DNA of 64,000 bases from JBCCXL01 sp039191605 (GTDB lineage Bacteria > Acidobacteriota > Thermoanaerobaculia > Multivoradales > JAHZIX01). The notes under the pieces are model-generated. The model did not search any database. It saw only the letters and a list, made by a program, of their open reading frames with translations, and was not told the origin of the DNA. The stretch covers positions 124,001 through 188,000 of the forward strand of contig JBCCXL010000013.1 in the NCBI GenBank assembly GCA_039191605.1, in the 5' to 3' direction. Numbering within the stretch: the first letter of the stretch is position 1; each line of letters starts with the position of its first letter. A program made the position numbers and the translations under genes. Positions 26,045-34,389 of this stretch are shown here, piece after piece.

Positions 26045-26083
26045 AGAAGAACTTCCTTCCCCTCTGCGGAGCCGTCGAATCCC

Positions 26084-27844
26084 TTGTTGCGCGAGCTCAA
26101 TGTTCGGAATCTGGCGGTGCTGGCCGGCGGCTCAGTCCGTTTCGGTGAGGGCCTCAATGTGCTCACCGGCGAGACCGGTGCGGGTAAATCCCTGGTGGTG
26201 GACTCGATGCTGCTGCTGGCCGGTGGCCGGGCCAGCACCGAGCTGATTCGTACCGGGGCCGATAGCCTGACGGTAAGCGGCTACTTCGAGCCGGCGGGAG
26301 AGGCGTGGAGAGAGCTGCTGGAGGAGGCGGGGGTGGAGTCCGAGGGCCCAGAAATCCTGGTGCGCCGGGAGATCAGCCACGGCGGGCGGAATCGGGTTTA
26401 CGTCAACGACCAGCCCACCACCCTCAAGCTGCTGACCCGCCTCGGGCCCTACCTGCTGCGGATCCACGGTCAGCGCTCGGAGCTGGGCCTGATGGATCCG
26501 GAGCTCCAGCGCCGCTGGCTGGATCGCCTCGGTGGCCCCAAGGGCGCCAAGCTCGCGGCGCAGGTGGCGGCGGCCTATGGCAAGTGGCGGCAGGTGGCGC
26601 AGCGCCTAGAGCGCCTCGCCGGGGACGAGCAGGCTCGCCTGGAGCGTCTCGACCTGCTGCGCTTCCAGGCGACGGAGATCGACGAAGCCCGGGTGCAGGG
26701 GGGGGAAGAGGACGAGCTGCGGGTGGAGCGAGATCAGCTGCGCAACGCTGAGAGCATCCTCCAGGCCCTGGGCCAGGCGGTGGACTGGGTGCTGGATGAC
26801 GAGGAGGCCGCCAGCGCGCGGCTGGATCGCGCCGCTCGGGCGCTGGAGAGCATCGCCGGCTGGGAACCTGGAGCGCAGGAATGGGCGCGGGAGCTGGGAG
26901 AGGCGCGCATCCGGGCGGAAGAAGCGGCGGCGGCGGCGCGGGCTCGCCTCGACGGGCTGGAGGCCGACCCGCGGAGGCTGGACGAGATCGAGGGTCGCCT
27001 GGCGACGCTGGAGCGATTGATGCGCAAATACGGCGCCAGCAGCCAGGAGATCCTGCAGCGTCGGGAGGCCATCGGCCAGGAGCTGGGGGATCTGGAGGGA
27101 GATAGCGAGGCCCTCGACCGGCTGCAGGCCGAGTCGACAGCGGCGCTGGAGAGCTATCGGGACCTCGCCCTGAAGCTCTCCGCCGCCCGCCGCAAGTGGG
27201 GGGAAGAGCTGGTCGCCGGAATGGCCCGGGAGCTCAGCGACCTCGGCTTGGCGAAGGCGCGGCTGGAGGTCGCCCTGGAGCGCCGCCCGAAGCCCGGGGG
27301 GCCGCTGGTGGTGGACGGACAGAGCGTCGAGCCCGCGGCGGAAGGTATCGATCAAGTGGTCTTTCTCTTCGCCCCGAACCCCGGGGAGACCGCCCAGCCC
27401 CTGTCGCGCATCGCCTCCGGCGGTGAGCTCTCCCGTCTCTCCCTGGCCCTTCAGCTGGCCGCCCGGGGAGAGGCCCAGAGTGCCAGCCCAACGCTGGTCT
27501 TCGACGAGGTGGATACCGGCGTCGGCGGTGCCCAGGCGGCAGCCATTGGACGCAAGCTTCAGCGCCTCGCCGGCGGCGGGCAGATTCTGGCGGTGACCCA
27601 TCTGCCCCAGGTGGCGAGCTGCGGCGACCAGCAGTTCAGGGTCGGCAAGAAAGTGCGGGAGGGGCGCACCTACGCCGAGGTGGAGCCCCTGGATCGCGGT
27701 GCCCGGGTTCACGAGATCGCCCGCATGATGGCGGGAGACCAGGTGACCGAGACCTCGCTGGAGCACGCCGAGGAGCTGGTGCGCACCAGCTCTCGGGGGC
27801 AGAGCGCAACGGAACGGCGAGACGGAGCGCTGCAGCCCTCTTGA
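26084..27844 (+). CDS. recN: DNA repair protein RecN
   Basis: A 586-residue SMC-like ATPase. The frame stays open far upstream, into the cyclase gene, but homology begins at LRELNVRNLAVL, and the only start codons near there are two adjacent TTG codons (26084 and 26087), so a TTG start is assigned. Features: Walker A GETGAGKS (29-36), REISHGGRNRVYVND, GPYLLRIHGQRSELGL, a long Ala/Glu/Arg/Leu coiled coil (about 150-400), the signature ASGGELSRLSLALQL, Walker B PTLVFDEVDTGVGG and AVTHLPQVASCGD. RecN gathers broken DNA ends with RecA during double-strand break repair. No clear ribosome binding site precedes the TTG codons. The stop overlaps the first copy of a repeat that runs into tsaC. Confidence 0.96.
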   Translation: MLRELNVRNLAVLAGGSVRFGEGLNVLTGETGAGKSLVVDSMLLLAGGRASTELIRTGADSLTVSGYFEPAGEAWRELLEEAGVESEGPEILVRREISHGGRNRVYVNDQPTTLKLLTRLGPYLLRIHGQRSELGLMDPELQRRWLDRLGGPKGAKLAAQVAAAYGKWRQVAQRLERLAGDEQARLERLDLLRFQATEIDEARVQGGEEDELRVERDQLRNAESILQALGQAVDWVLDDEEAASARLDRAARALESIAGWEPGAQEWARELGEARIRAEEAAAAARARLDGLEADPRRLDEIEGRLATLERLMRKYGASSQEILQRREAIGQELGDLEGDSEALDRLQAESTAALESYRDLALKLSAARRKWGEELVAGMARELSDLGLAKARLEVALERRPKPGGPLVVDGQSVEPAAEGIDQVVFLFAPNPGETAQPLSRIASGGELSRLSLALQLAARGEAQSASPTLVFDEVDTGVGGAQAAAIGRKLQRLAGGGQILAVTHLPQVASCGDQQFRVGKKVREGRTYAEVEPLDRGARVHEIARMMAGDQVTETSLEHAEELVRTSSRGQSATERRDGALQPS

Positions 27845-27896
27845 AGGAGCCGAGCCCTCTTGAAGGAGTCCGTTTGAAGGAGCCCTCTTGAAGGAG
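27841..27896 (+). repeat. TTGAAGGAG repeat, four copies, spanning recN stop and tsaC start
   Basis: TTGAAGGAG occurs at 27841, 27860, 27874 and 27888, the last three at 14-bp spacing. The first copy contains the recN stop (TGA 27842-27844) and the last contains the TTG start of tsaC. Each copy carries an AAGGAG ribosome-binding sequence; the third (27877-27882) lies 5 nt before the TTG at 27888. Confidence 0.9.
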
Positions 27897-28526
27897 CCCG
27901 TGGGGCGCCACCTGCTGTGGAGCCCGGAAGACGGCCTCGGCGCGCTGCGCCGGGTGCTGGTGGACGGCGGCTTGGTGGCCTTTCCCACCGAGTCCTCCTA
28001 TGGCCTCGGCGCTGATCCTCGGGACCCGCGCGGGGTCGAAGCTATTTATCGCCTCAAGGGGCGCAGCGCCTCCAAGGCGCTGCCGGTGGTCGCCGCCTCC
28101 CTCGAGCAGGTGGAAGAGCTGGGAGCGGTGCTGACATCGCGGCAGCGGGCACAGCTTGCGTCCTGCTGGCCGGCGCCGCTGACGGTGATTCTTCCCCTGC
28201 GGCAGCCGGATTCGATTCCCGCCGCGGCGGAGGACGGCACCCTCGCGGTGCGAATTCCTCGTCACGAGCTTCTGCTCGAGCTGCTGGGGGAGCTCGGTCC
28301 TTTGACCGCTACCAGCGCCAACCCATCCGGCGAGAGTCCGTATACAGAAGCACCCGCCGTAGCCGCCTGGCTGGCGACGGCGGGGGAAGGGTCCGACAGC
28401 GTGCGGGTGGTGGCCGCTCCGGCCTGCTCCGGAGCGCCGCCCTCCACCCTGGTTCGCTGGAGCCCGGAGGGTTGGGAGGTTCTTCGCCAGGGGCCGGTTC
28501 CGGCGCCCTCTTCGGCGAAATCCTGA
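27888..28526 (+). CDS. tsaC: Threonylcarbamoyl-AMP synthase (TsaC/Sua5/YciO family)
   Basis: A 212-residue YrdC-fold protein. It begins at TTG 27888 with AAGGAG 5 nt before; GTG at 27900 is an alternative. Visible motifs are VAFPTESSYGLGADP, YRLKGRSASKALPVV (the basic KxR site), CWPAPLTVIL, LAVRIPRHE and the TSAN motif (SxN) in TATSANPSGE. TsaC joins threonine, bicarbonate and ATP to form threonylcarbamoyl-AMP, used to make t6A37 in tRNAs that read ANN codons. There is no Sua5-type C-terminal domain, so it is the short form. It is probably cotranscribed with recN. Confidence 0.94.
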   Translation: MKEPVGRHLLWSPEDGLGALRRVLVDGGLVAFPTESSYGLGADPRDPRGVEAIYRLKGRSASKALPVVAASLEQVEELGAVLTSRQRAQLASCWPAPLTVILPLRQPDSIPAAAEDGTLAVRIPRHELLLELLGELGPLTATSANPSGESPYTEAPAVAAWLATAGEGSDSVRVVAAPACSGAPPSTLVRWSPEGWEVLRQGPVPAPSSAKS

Positions 28527-28720
28527 CTCCTTTGATTCGGCCCCTTGGGCTCCAGGAGCCGACGTCCCTGGCGCTGATTTCCGGGCCTGACCTTGCGATC
28601 CTCCAGCTCGGAAGATCGCTCCGGACCCGGCGGTCCATCTCTTTGCCACTCTACGCCGTAGACTTCAGCATTGCCGGCGTGCCGGGAGCTGCTGAAGGCG
28701 CCTCCCGTTCCCTTCCCGGA

Positions 28721-28764
28721 GCCTGCGCCCTCTCAGCCTGCGCCCTCTCAGCCTTCGCCCCTCA
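28721..28764. repeat. 15-bp tandem repeat, three units
   Basis: GCCTGCGCCCTCTCA occurs twice exactly (28721, 28736) and once diverged (28751). It lies just before the S55 peptidase start. Confidence 0.85.
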
Positions 28765-28786
28765 GCCTTTGACTCGAGGATTGCCT

Positions 28787-30775
28787 ATGTCCCCATTCGT
28801 CCCTTTCCCCTCCCGCACCGAGGCCTCTTTCCACCCTCTCCATCGTTGCTGGGGGCTGGCTCTAGCTCTGGCACTGCTGCTGACTCCCTGGCTGGGGGCT
28901 GAGCTGCTGGCGCAGACGGGGACCATCTCGCCGGAGGAGGTCCATCGCGGGATGAAGGGCTACGGGCTCACGGTCATGGTGGGGCAGGAGCCGGAGCGCT
29001 TCGAGGTGGAGGTGATCGGTGTGGTTCGCAACGAGAAGCCGGACGCCAGCTCGATCCTGGTGCGCCTCTCCGGCCTCGACCTAGAAGAGAGTGGGGTGAT
29101 CGCGGGGATGAGCGGCAGCCCCGTCTATCTGGACGATCGCCTCGCCGGGGCGGTGGCCTACGGCTGGCAATTCGCCCAGCAGCCGCTGGCGGGAATCACG
29201 CCCATCGCCGCGATGGAAGAGCTCATGGTGGTGGATGAGGCGCTCACTGCGGAAGCGCGGGGGGAGAGCGCCGAGGCGGGCCTGTCGGGTTCATCCCGCT
29301 CTCTATCCCAGAGATCTTCCCCACCTCCAAGACGGGCGGCGGGCTGGAGCGAGATGCCCAGCCTGCAGGATTTCCTGCGGGAGGGGCGCGGCGATTTGCC
29401 CTGGCGGGAGCTGCTGCAGGAGAGCCTGGCTCAGCTGGCGGGGCCGTCTCCACAGCAGGGCGCCAGCACGGCGCTGGTGTGGGGTGCCGACGGCTTCGGG
29501 CCCCAGGGCCGGGCGCTTCTGAGCGCCGGGCTCGGCTCCGTCGCGGAGCTCGGCCGGGGGATTTCCGCACCGCTGGCCGCCGGCTCGAGCACAAGCTCGC
29601 AGGGCGAAGAGCCCGCCGAGTTGGGGCCTGGATCCCCGGTTTCCGCGGTGCTGCTCCACGGTGATTTGAGCTTTGCCGCCAGCGGTACCGTCACCGACCG
29701 GCGGGGAGACAACCTCCTCGCCTTCGGCCACCCCTTTCTCGGCTTCGGTCCTTATCGCATTCCGATGGCGACGGCGGAGGTGGTGACGGTGATCCCCTCC
29801 CTCAACAACTCTTTCAAGGTGAGCAACGTCGGCGAGCTGGTGGGGACCTTTCGAGAGGATCGAACCCCCGGTATCTTCGGCATCGTCGGCGAGACGGCGC
29901 GCACCATTCCCTTCACCGTTCGCTTCGGCGGTATCGGCACTGCCGTCGGGCAAGGTGGTGGTGAGAAATTCCACATGCAGGTGGCGGATCTTCCGGTGAT
30001 GCTGCCCACTCTCCTGGCGGTGGGAGCGTTAGGGGTGCTCGACGTCGACGCCCATTCTTCGGGGCCCCAATCGCTGGAGATGGAGGCGCGGCTGGAGCTC
30101 GATCAATGGGGCGAGATCGCCCTGCGCCAGACCTTCGACGGCCCCAACGCCGGAAACGATTTGGTGTCCTACCTGCTGATCGTCGCGAACCTCCTTCTGC
30201 AGTCTCCGCTGGAGGATGTGCGCCTGAACGAGGTCTCGGTGGACGTTCAGCGGGGGCCGGCGAACCTGACCCTCGACGTCATCGACGTCCATGCCGACCG
30301 CACGGTGGTGGCTCCCGGCGCCGAGGTGCGTCTCTTCGTCGATCTGCGCGGCCGGGACGGGCGCCGCCATCGGGAAGAGATGCTCTTCCAGGTGCCCGCC
30401 ACGGCGCCGGATGGCCGCTACTCCCTGCTGGTGGGAGATGGAGTCTCCGCCGATAGCGCCCGCTTCACCGTCGCGCCGGTGGCGCCAACTCGCTTCGAGC
30501 ATCAGCTGGAGGTGCTGAGATCCCTGTCCTCGAGTCGAGAACTGGTGGTACTCGGGCTGGTGGGGGAGCGTGGCCTCGCGGTGGATGGCACGGTGATGCC
30601 TCGGCTGCCGGGCTCTGTCGCTTCCCTGTGGGCGCCTCGGGAAGGGGCGGCGGCGCAGCCGCTTTCTCTGGCGATCGATCAAATCGAGCGCCGCTCGCTG
30701 GATCGGCCGATCAATGGAATCGGCCGCGTGGACCTTACCGTTCGGCGCTCCGCGGCGGCGGGGGTCTCCCGATGA
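28787..30775 (+). CDS. SpoIVB-type (S55) serine peptidase domain protein, exported
   Basis: A 662-residue protein from ATG 28787; the frame is open upstream but only repeats and low-complexity sequence lie there. The signal peptide ends near LGAELLAQTG. Family blocks are the segment RGMKGYGLTVMVG, ERFEVEVIGVVRNEKPD, the nucleophile loop VIAGMSGSPVYLDDRLAGAVAYGW (Ser109 or Ser111), and ASGTVTDRRGDNLLAFGHPFLGFGPYRIPMA, typical of S55 peptidases. SpoIVB cleaves SpoIVFA in Bacillus sporulation, but related proteins are common in non-sporulating Acidobacteriota and there have no known substrate. The C-terminal 250 residues are beta-rich (VHADRTVVAPGAEVRLFVDL). The stop overlaps the next start (ATGA at 30772), so the two proteins are translationally coupled. 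Confidence 0.88.
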   Translation: MSPFVPFPSRTEASFHPLHRCWGLALALALLLTPWLGAELLAQTGTISPEEVHRGMKGYGLTVMVGQEPERFEVEVIGVVRNEKPDASSILVRLSGLDLEESGVIAGMSGSPVYLDDRLAGAVAYGWQFAQQPLAGITPIAAMEELMVVDEALTAEARGESAEAGLSGSSRSLSQRSSPPPRRAAGWSEMPSLQDFLREGRGDLPWRELLQESLAQLAGPSPQQGASTALVWGADGFGPQGRALLSAGLGSVAELGRGISAPLAAGSSTSSQGEEPAELGPGSPVSAVLLHGDLSFAASGTVTDRRGDNLLAFGHPFLGFGPYRIPMATAEVVTVIPSLNNSFKVSNVGELVGTFREDRTPGIFGIVGETARTIPFTVRFGGIGTAVGQGGGEKFHMQVADLPVMLPTLLAVGALGVLDVDAHSSGPQSLEMEARLELDQWGEIALRQTFDGPNAGNDLVSYLLIVANLLLQSPLEDVRLNEVSVDVQRGPANLTLDVIDVHADRTVVAPGAEVRLFVDLRGRDGRRHREEMLFQVPATAPDGRYSLLVGDGVSADSARFTVAPVAPTRFEHQLEVLRSLSSSRELVVLGLVGERGLAVDGTVMPRLPGSVASLWAPREGAAAQPLSLAIDQIERRSLDRPINGIGRVDLTVRRSAAAGVSR

Positions 30776-33303
30776 AGACTTCTCCAGCCCACATTCCATC
30801 CCATTCGCCAGCCCCCCTTCAGCTGCCTCTTCAGCATCTTCCTGAGCATTCCCGTCAGCGGGGCTCGAGCCCTGATGCCCGCCGCTTCGACCGCATCGCT
30901 TCTGCTTCCAGTCCAGGAGAATTCGTGAGCCACTTCCAATCCTCTGCTTTCGCTTTCCGTCTCGGTTCCTTCCTTCTTCGCCGCGGGCAGCGGAGGCGCG
31001 ACATTTCAACTCTCGGCACGCTGCCGGCGCTGTGGTTGCCGGGACTGGGGCTGCGTGCTCTGGGGTTGGGCGGCTCTCTCTCTATGGCGTTCTTCATGGC
31101 GCTCTTCATGGTGCTAGCGATGGCGCTGCTGCCCTCTTCCGCCGAGGCGACGGAGGTCAAGCTCTTCTCCAGCGAGTCCCGGGAAGACTTCCTCGCCGGC
31201 GAGCTGGAGGGGGTGAGCGTCGATCGCCTCGGGCGGCTGCAGCTGGCCCCCGCCCTGGAGCGGGTTGCGGCGGTGGGCGAGCCCTTCGTCTTCGCCGCTG
31301 ATCGCTGGTCTCCCCCTGGAGGCGGTGCCGGATGGGTGCTGGGCACCGGCAGCTCTGGCCGCGTGGTGGCGGTGGATACTGATGGGGAACAGCGGGTGCT
31401 GCTGGAGGCCCCGGAATCTCAGGTCTTCGCCGTCCTCGGCGAGGAAGACGGCACGGTCTACGCCGGCACCAGCCCCGGCGGCAAGGTGTACCGGATCCTG
31501 CCCAGCGGTGAGTCCGAAGTCTTCTTCGACAGCGGCGAAGTCTACGTTTGGGATCTCGCCCGCGCCGCCGACGGTCGCCTGCTGGTGGCTACCGGCACCT
31601 CCGGCAAGCTCTTCGCGGTGAACGCAGACGGCGAAGGGGAGCTCCTCTTCCAGGCCGAGGATGTGCACCTGCGCAGCCTCGCGGTGGCGGAGGACGGCAC
31701 GGTGGTGCTCGGTACCGCCGGGGAAGGCCTGATCCTCGCGGTGGATGCCGCGGGGCAGGCGCGCACTCTTTACGACGCCCCCCAGCCGGAGATCGTCGCC
31801 CTCACTCCCGGCGACGGGGACTTCTGGTATGCCGTGGCGGTGGCCTCCGAGGCCAGCCTGGTGGACCTTTCCTCCAGCTCTCCGGCGGCGGATGCCGGCG
31901 GCAATGGCGGTAGCGGAGCCGAGGCCGGTGGCGGAGATGCGACTCTGAGCTTCAGCGGAGCCGGCTCCCGGCCCTCCAGCTTCACCGGTGCCCGCAGCGA
32001 GGTGATTCGCTTCGACCTCGGGGCCGGGGTGGAGAGCCTCGCCAGCTTCGACGACGAGACCCTCTATTCCCTGCTGTGGCTCAATGACCGCCTGTGGGCC
32101 GGCAGCGGTCAGCAGGGGGGCCTCTACAGCATCGACGGCGAGGGGACCGTCACCCTGGAGAGGGGATTGGCGGATACCCAGCTGGTGCGCTTATTGGCGG
32201 GGGCCCGGGGCCTCGATGTGGTGTCCACCAACGCCGCCGCGGTGTATCGCTCCACCGGCGTCAGCGAACGGCAGGGCACCTTTACCAGCGCGGTGCAGGA
32301 TGCCGGCGGCCGCGCCCGCTTCGGCGCCTTCCACTGGCTCGGCAAGGCTCCGGCGGGCACCGAGGTGGCCTTCGCCTTCCGCAGCGGCATGAGCGCTATT
32401 CCCGACGCCACCTGGAGCCCGTGGTCCACCGCCCAGAAATCGAGCCCGGGAGAGGGCGTCGATCTCAACGCCGTGCCCGCCGGCCGCTACGTCCAGTGGC
32501 AGGCGCAATTCGAGACCCGCGACGAGGCCTCCCCCAGCCTCGACCGCGCCGAGCTTTCCTACTTGCAGGAAAACCAGCGGCCGAAGGTGGAGAGCCTGGA
32601 GGTGCTGGAGCCGGGGCAGATCCTCGTGCCGGCGAGCTTCAACCCCGGTCAGCAGGCCTACGAGCGCGCCAATCCCACCCGCGACGGCATCTTCACCACC
32701 GTGGAGAGCAAGCCTTTCTCTGGCCAGGACCGCACCAAGACGGTGTGGAAGCTGGGTTACCGCACCCTGCGCTGGTCGGCGACGGACCCCAATGGGGACG
32801 AGCTGGTCTACCGGCTGGAGGTGATCCCGGTGGACCGACTGCCGGAGGATGATGAGGCGCTCGCCCCCTGGCTGCCGGTGGTGAAGGATCTCGACGCCGG
32901 CTACTACAGCTTCGACGCCACCGTGCTTCCCGACGGCGCCTATCGCTTCCGCCTCAGCGCCAGCGACCGCGACGCCAACCTCGCCGATGAAGTCCTCAGC
33001 GTGCAGCGGATCACCGATCCGGTGGTCATCGATCACGCGCCGCCGAGGCTGGTGAAGGTGAGCTCTTCAGGAGACCGACAGCTAGAAGTGCAGGTGGAAG
33101 ACCAGCTCAATCCTCTGCGAGAGGCGGTGGTGAGCGTCGATGCCGGGCCGTGGACGGCGGTGCAGGCGGCGGACGGTTTGGTGGACGAGCGCAGAGAAAG
33201 CCTGGTCATCCCCCTGCCGAAAGACGCCGGTTTGGTACTCTTGAAGCTCACCGATGCGGCCCACAATCTCGTCACCCTCGATCTGTCGAATGCCGCTCGC
33301 TGA
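30772..33303 (+). CDS. Exported beta-propeller protein coupled to the S55 peptidase
   Basis: An 843-residue protein from the ATG that overlaps the peptidase stop. An alternative start is the ATG at 31084, directly before the hydrophobic segment MAFFMALFMVLAMALL, a near-repeat of 12-bp units. Cleavage is likely after SAEA. Residues about 125-480 repeat a propeller blade pattern: VYAGTSPGGKVYRI, LLVATGTSGKLFAV, VVLGTAGEGLILAV, LWAGSGQQGGLYSI. A fibronectin-like/beta-sandwich region follows (GRYVQWQAQFETRDEASPSL, RTLRWSATDPNGDELVYRLEV). No enzyme motif is visible; a sensory or scaffolding role in the periplasm is a guess. A Gly/Ser-rich insertion lies at about residues 370-410. Coupling to the peptidase suggests a shared complex. 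Confidence 0.8.
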   Translation: MKTSPAHIPSHSPAPLQLPLQHLPEHSRQRGSSPDARRFDRIASASSPGEFVSHFQSSAFAFRLGSFLLRRGQRRRDISTLGTLPALWLPGLGLRALGLGGSLSMAFFMALFMVLAMALLPSSAEATEVKLFSSESREDFLAGELEGVSVDRLGRLQLAPALERVAAVGEPFVFAADRWSPPGGGAGWVLGTGSSGRVVAVDTDGEQRVLLEAPESQVFAVLGEEDGTVYAGTSPGGKVYRILPSGESEVFFDSGEVYVWDLARAADGRLLVATGTSGKLFAVNADGEGELLFQAEDVHLRSLAVAEDGTVVLGTAGEGLILAVDAAGQARTLYDAPQPEIVALTPGDGDFWYAVAVASEASLVDLSSSSPAADAGGNGGSGAEAGGGDATLSFSGAGSRPSSFTGARSEVIRFDLGAGVESLASFDDETLYSLLWLNDRLWAGSGQQGGLYSIDGEGTVTLERGLADTQLVRLLAGARGLDVVSTNAAAVYRSTGVSERQGTFTSAVQDAGGRARFGAFHWLGKAPAGTEVAFAFRSGMSAIPDATWSPWSTAQKSSPGEGVDLNAVPAGRYVQWQAQFETRDEASPSLDRAELSYLQENQRPKVESLEVLEPGQILVPASFNPGQQAYERANPTRDGIFTTVESKPFSGQDRTKTVWKLGYRTLRWSATDPNGDELVYRLEVIPVDRLPEDDEALAPWLPVVKDLDAGYYSFDATVLPDGAYRFRLSASDRDANLADEVLSVQRITDPVVIDHAPPRLVKVSSSGDRQLEVQVEDQLNPLREAVVSVDAGPWTAVQAADGLVDERRESLVIPLPKDAGLVLLKLTDAAHNLVTLDLSNAAR

Positions 33304-33372
33304 AGCCCGCCGAAGCTTCCGAGCCCCTTCTCTGGTCGATTCGCCGCATCCCTCCAACGCTCAGCTGGAGCC

Positions 33373-33897
33373 ATGCCGTCCATGACTCGACGCATTGCCA
33401 TCTATCCCGGAAGCTTCGACCCCCTCCACAACGGTCACCGCGACCTCATCCAGCGCTGCGTCAAGATCTTCGACGAAGTCGTCGTCGCGGTGCTGCGCAA
33501 CGAAGAGAAGAAGCCCCTCTTCTCCACCGATGAGCGGGTAGCGATGATCTCCGACGAGCTCTCCGTGCACCCCAACTGCCGGGTTGAGCGCTTCAGCGGG
33601 CTGCTGGTGGACTTCGTTGAAGAGCAGAACGCCAGCTGCGTGGTGCGCGGTCTTCGAGCGGTCTCGGACTTCGAATACGAGTTCCAGATGGCGTTGATGA
33701 ACAAGCGCCTGAACCCCAGAGTCGAGACCCTGTTCATGGCCCCGAAGGAGGACTACACCTTCCTCTCCAGCCGCCTGGTGAAAGAAGTCTTCTTCCTCGG
33801 CGGCAACCTCCACGGTCTCGTGCCCCGCAAGATCCTCGCCCACTTAGAAGCCCGGGCCGCCGAGCGCGCCGCCCGCGAAGCCGCCTCCGGTTCCTGA
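33373..33897 (+). CDS. coaD: Phosphopantetheine adenylyltransferase
   Basis: A 174-residue nucleotidyltransferase. It shows RIAIYPGSFDPLHNGHRDLI with the HNGH (19-22) nucleotide-binding motif, LFSTDERVAMI, CVVRGLRAVSDFEYEFQMALMNKRL and the YTFLSSRLVKEVFFLGG block that corresponds to the ISSR motif. CoaD transfers AMP from ATP to 4-prime-phosphopantetheine, the fourth step of coenzyme A synthesis. Length is normal (about 160 residues plus a short basic tail). The ATG at 33373 or 33382 may be used. It lies 70 nt after the propeller gene and 32 nt before the CDGSH gene. Confidence 0.97.
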   Translation: MPSMTRRIAIYPGSFDPLHNGHRDLIQRCVKIFDEVVVAVLRNEEKKPLFSTDERVAMISDELSVHPNCRVERFSGLLVDFVEEQNASCVVRGLRAVSDFEYEFQMALMNKRLNPRVETLFMAPKEDYTFLSSRLVKEVFFLGGNLHGLVPRKILAHLEARAAERAAREAASGS

Positions 33898-33929
33898 GCT
33901 CAAGCTCGAGATTCAGCTAGATCCATCCG

Positions 33930-34202
33930 ATGTTCTTCCGCAAGAAGGCGAAGCCCAAAGCACCAGCCGAGCCCAGGATTGCCGCCAAAGAGGCCGCCAT
34001 CTTCGAGCTGGAAGTGGGCACCTACTGGTACTGCACCTGCGGCTTCTCCGAAGACCAACCCTTCTGCGATGGCGCCCACGCCGGGACCGACTTCGAGCCG
34101 ATGCCCTTCGAGATCACCGAGGAAAAGGTCTACGCACTGTGCCAGTGCAAGCGCACCGGCAACGCGCCCTTCTGTGATGGGGTGCACGCGAAGCTGGATT
34201 GA
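33930..34202 (+). CDS. Two-motif CDGSH iron-sulfur protein
   Basis: A 90-residue protein with two CDGSH-type [2Fe-2S] binding motifs: CTCGFSEDQPFCDGAH and CQCKRTGNAPFCDGVH, each matching C-x-C-x8-C-x3-H. Such small tandem-motif proteins are relatives of mitoNEET/Miner2 and are thought to carry electrons or clusters. The second motif has Val where Ser/Ala/Thr is usual. The first 20 residues are Lys/Pro/Ala-rich. It lies just after coaD and probably shares its transcript. Confidence 0.93.
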   Translation: MFFRKKAKPKAPAEPRIAAKEAAIFELEVGTYWYCTCGFSEDQPFCDGAHAGTDFEPMPFEITEEKVYALCQCKRTGNAPFCDGVHAKLD

Positions 34203-34389
34203 GCGTGCCGGCAGAAGTTCTTCGGCAGAAGTCTGGACTCTAGAGGGTCAGATTGCCGCATTGTGAGGTGAGGCCCAAGCGATCGTGTCTTAGGTCGACG
34301 GCAGTGCTTGGGTAAGAGAGGGTCTAAAGCTCACAGGCCCTCATCGGATCTCGGGCGAAAGGATTCGCCTCGATAGGAGGGCTCAGCGG

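Noticed and set aside
25667..26083. Upstream extension of recN inside the cyclase gene
   Set aside because: The extra 139 codons are out of frame with a solid GGDEF gene and have no RecN similarity; homology starts at the TTG codons near 26084.
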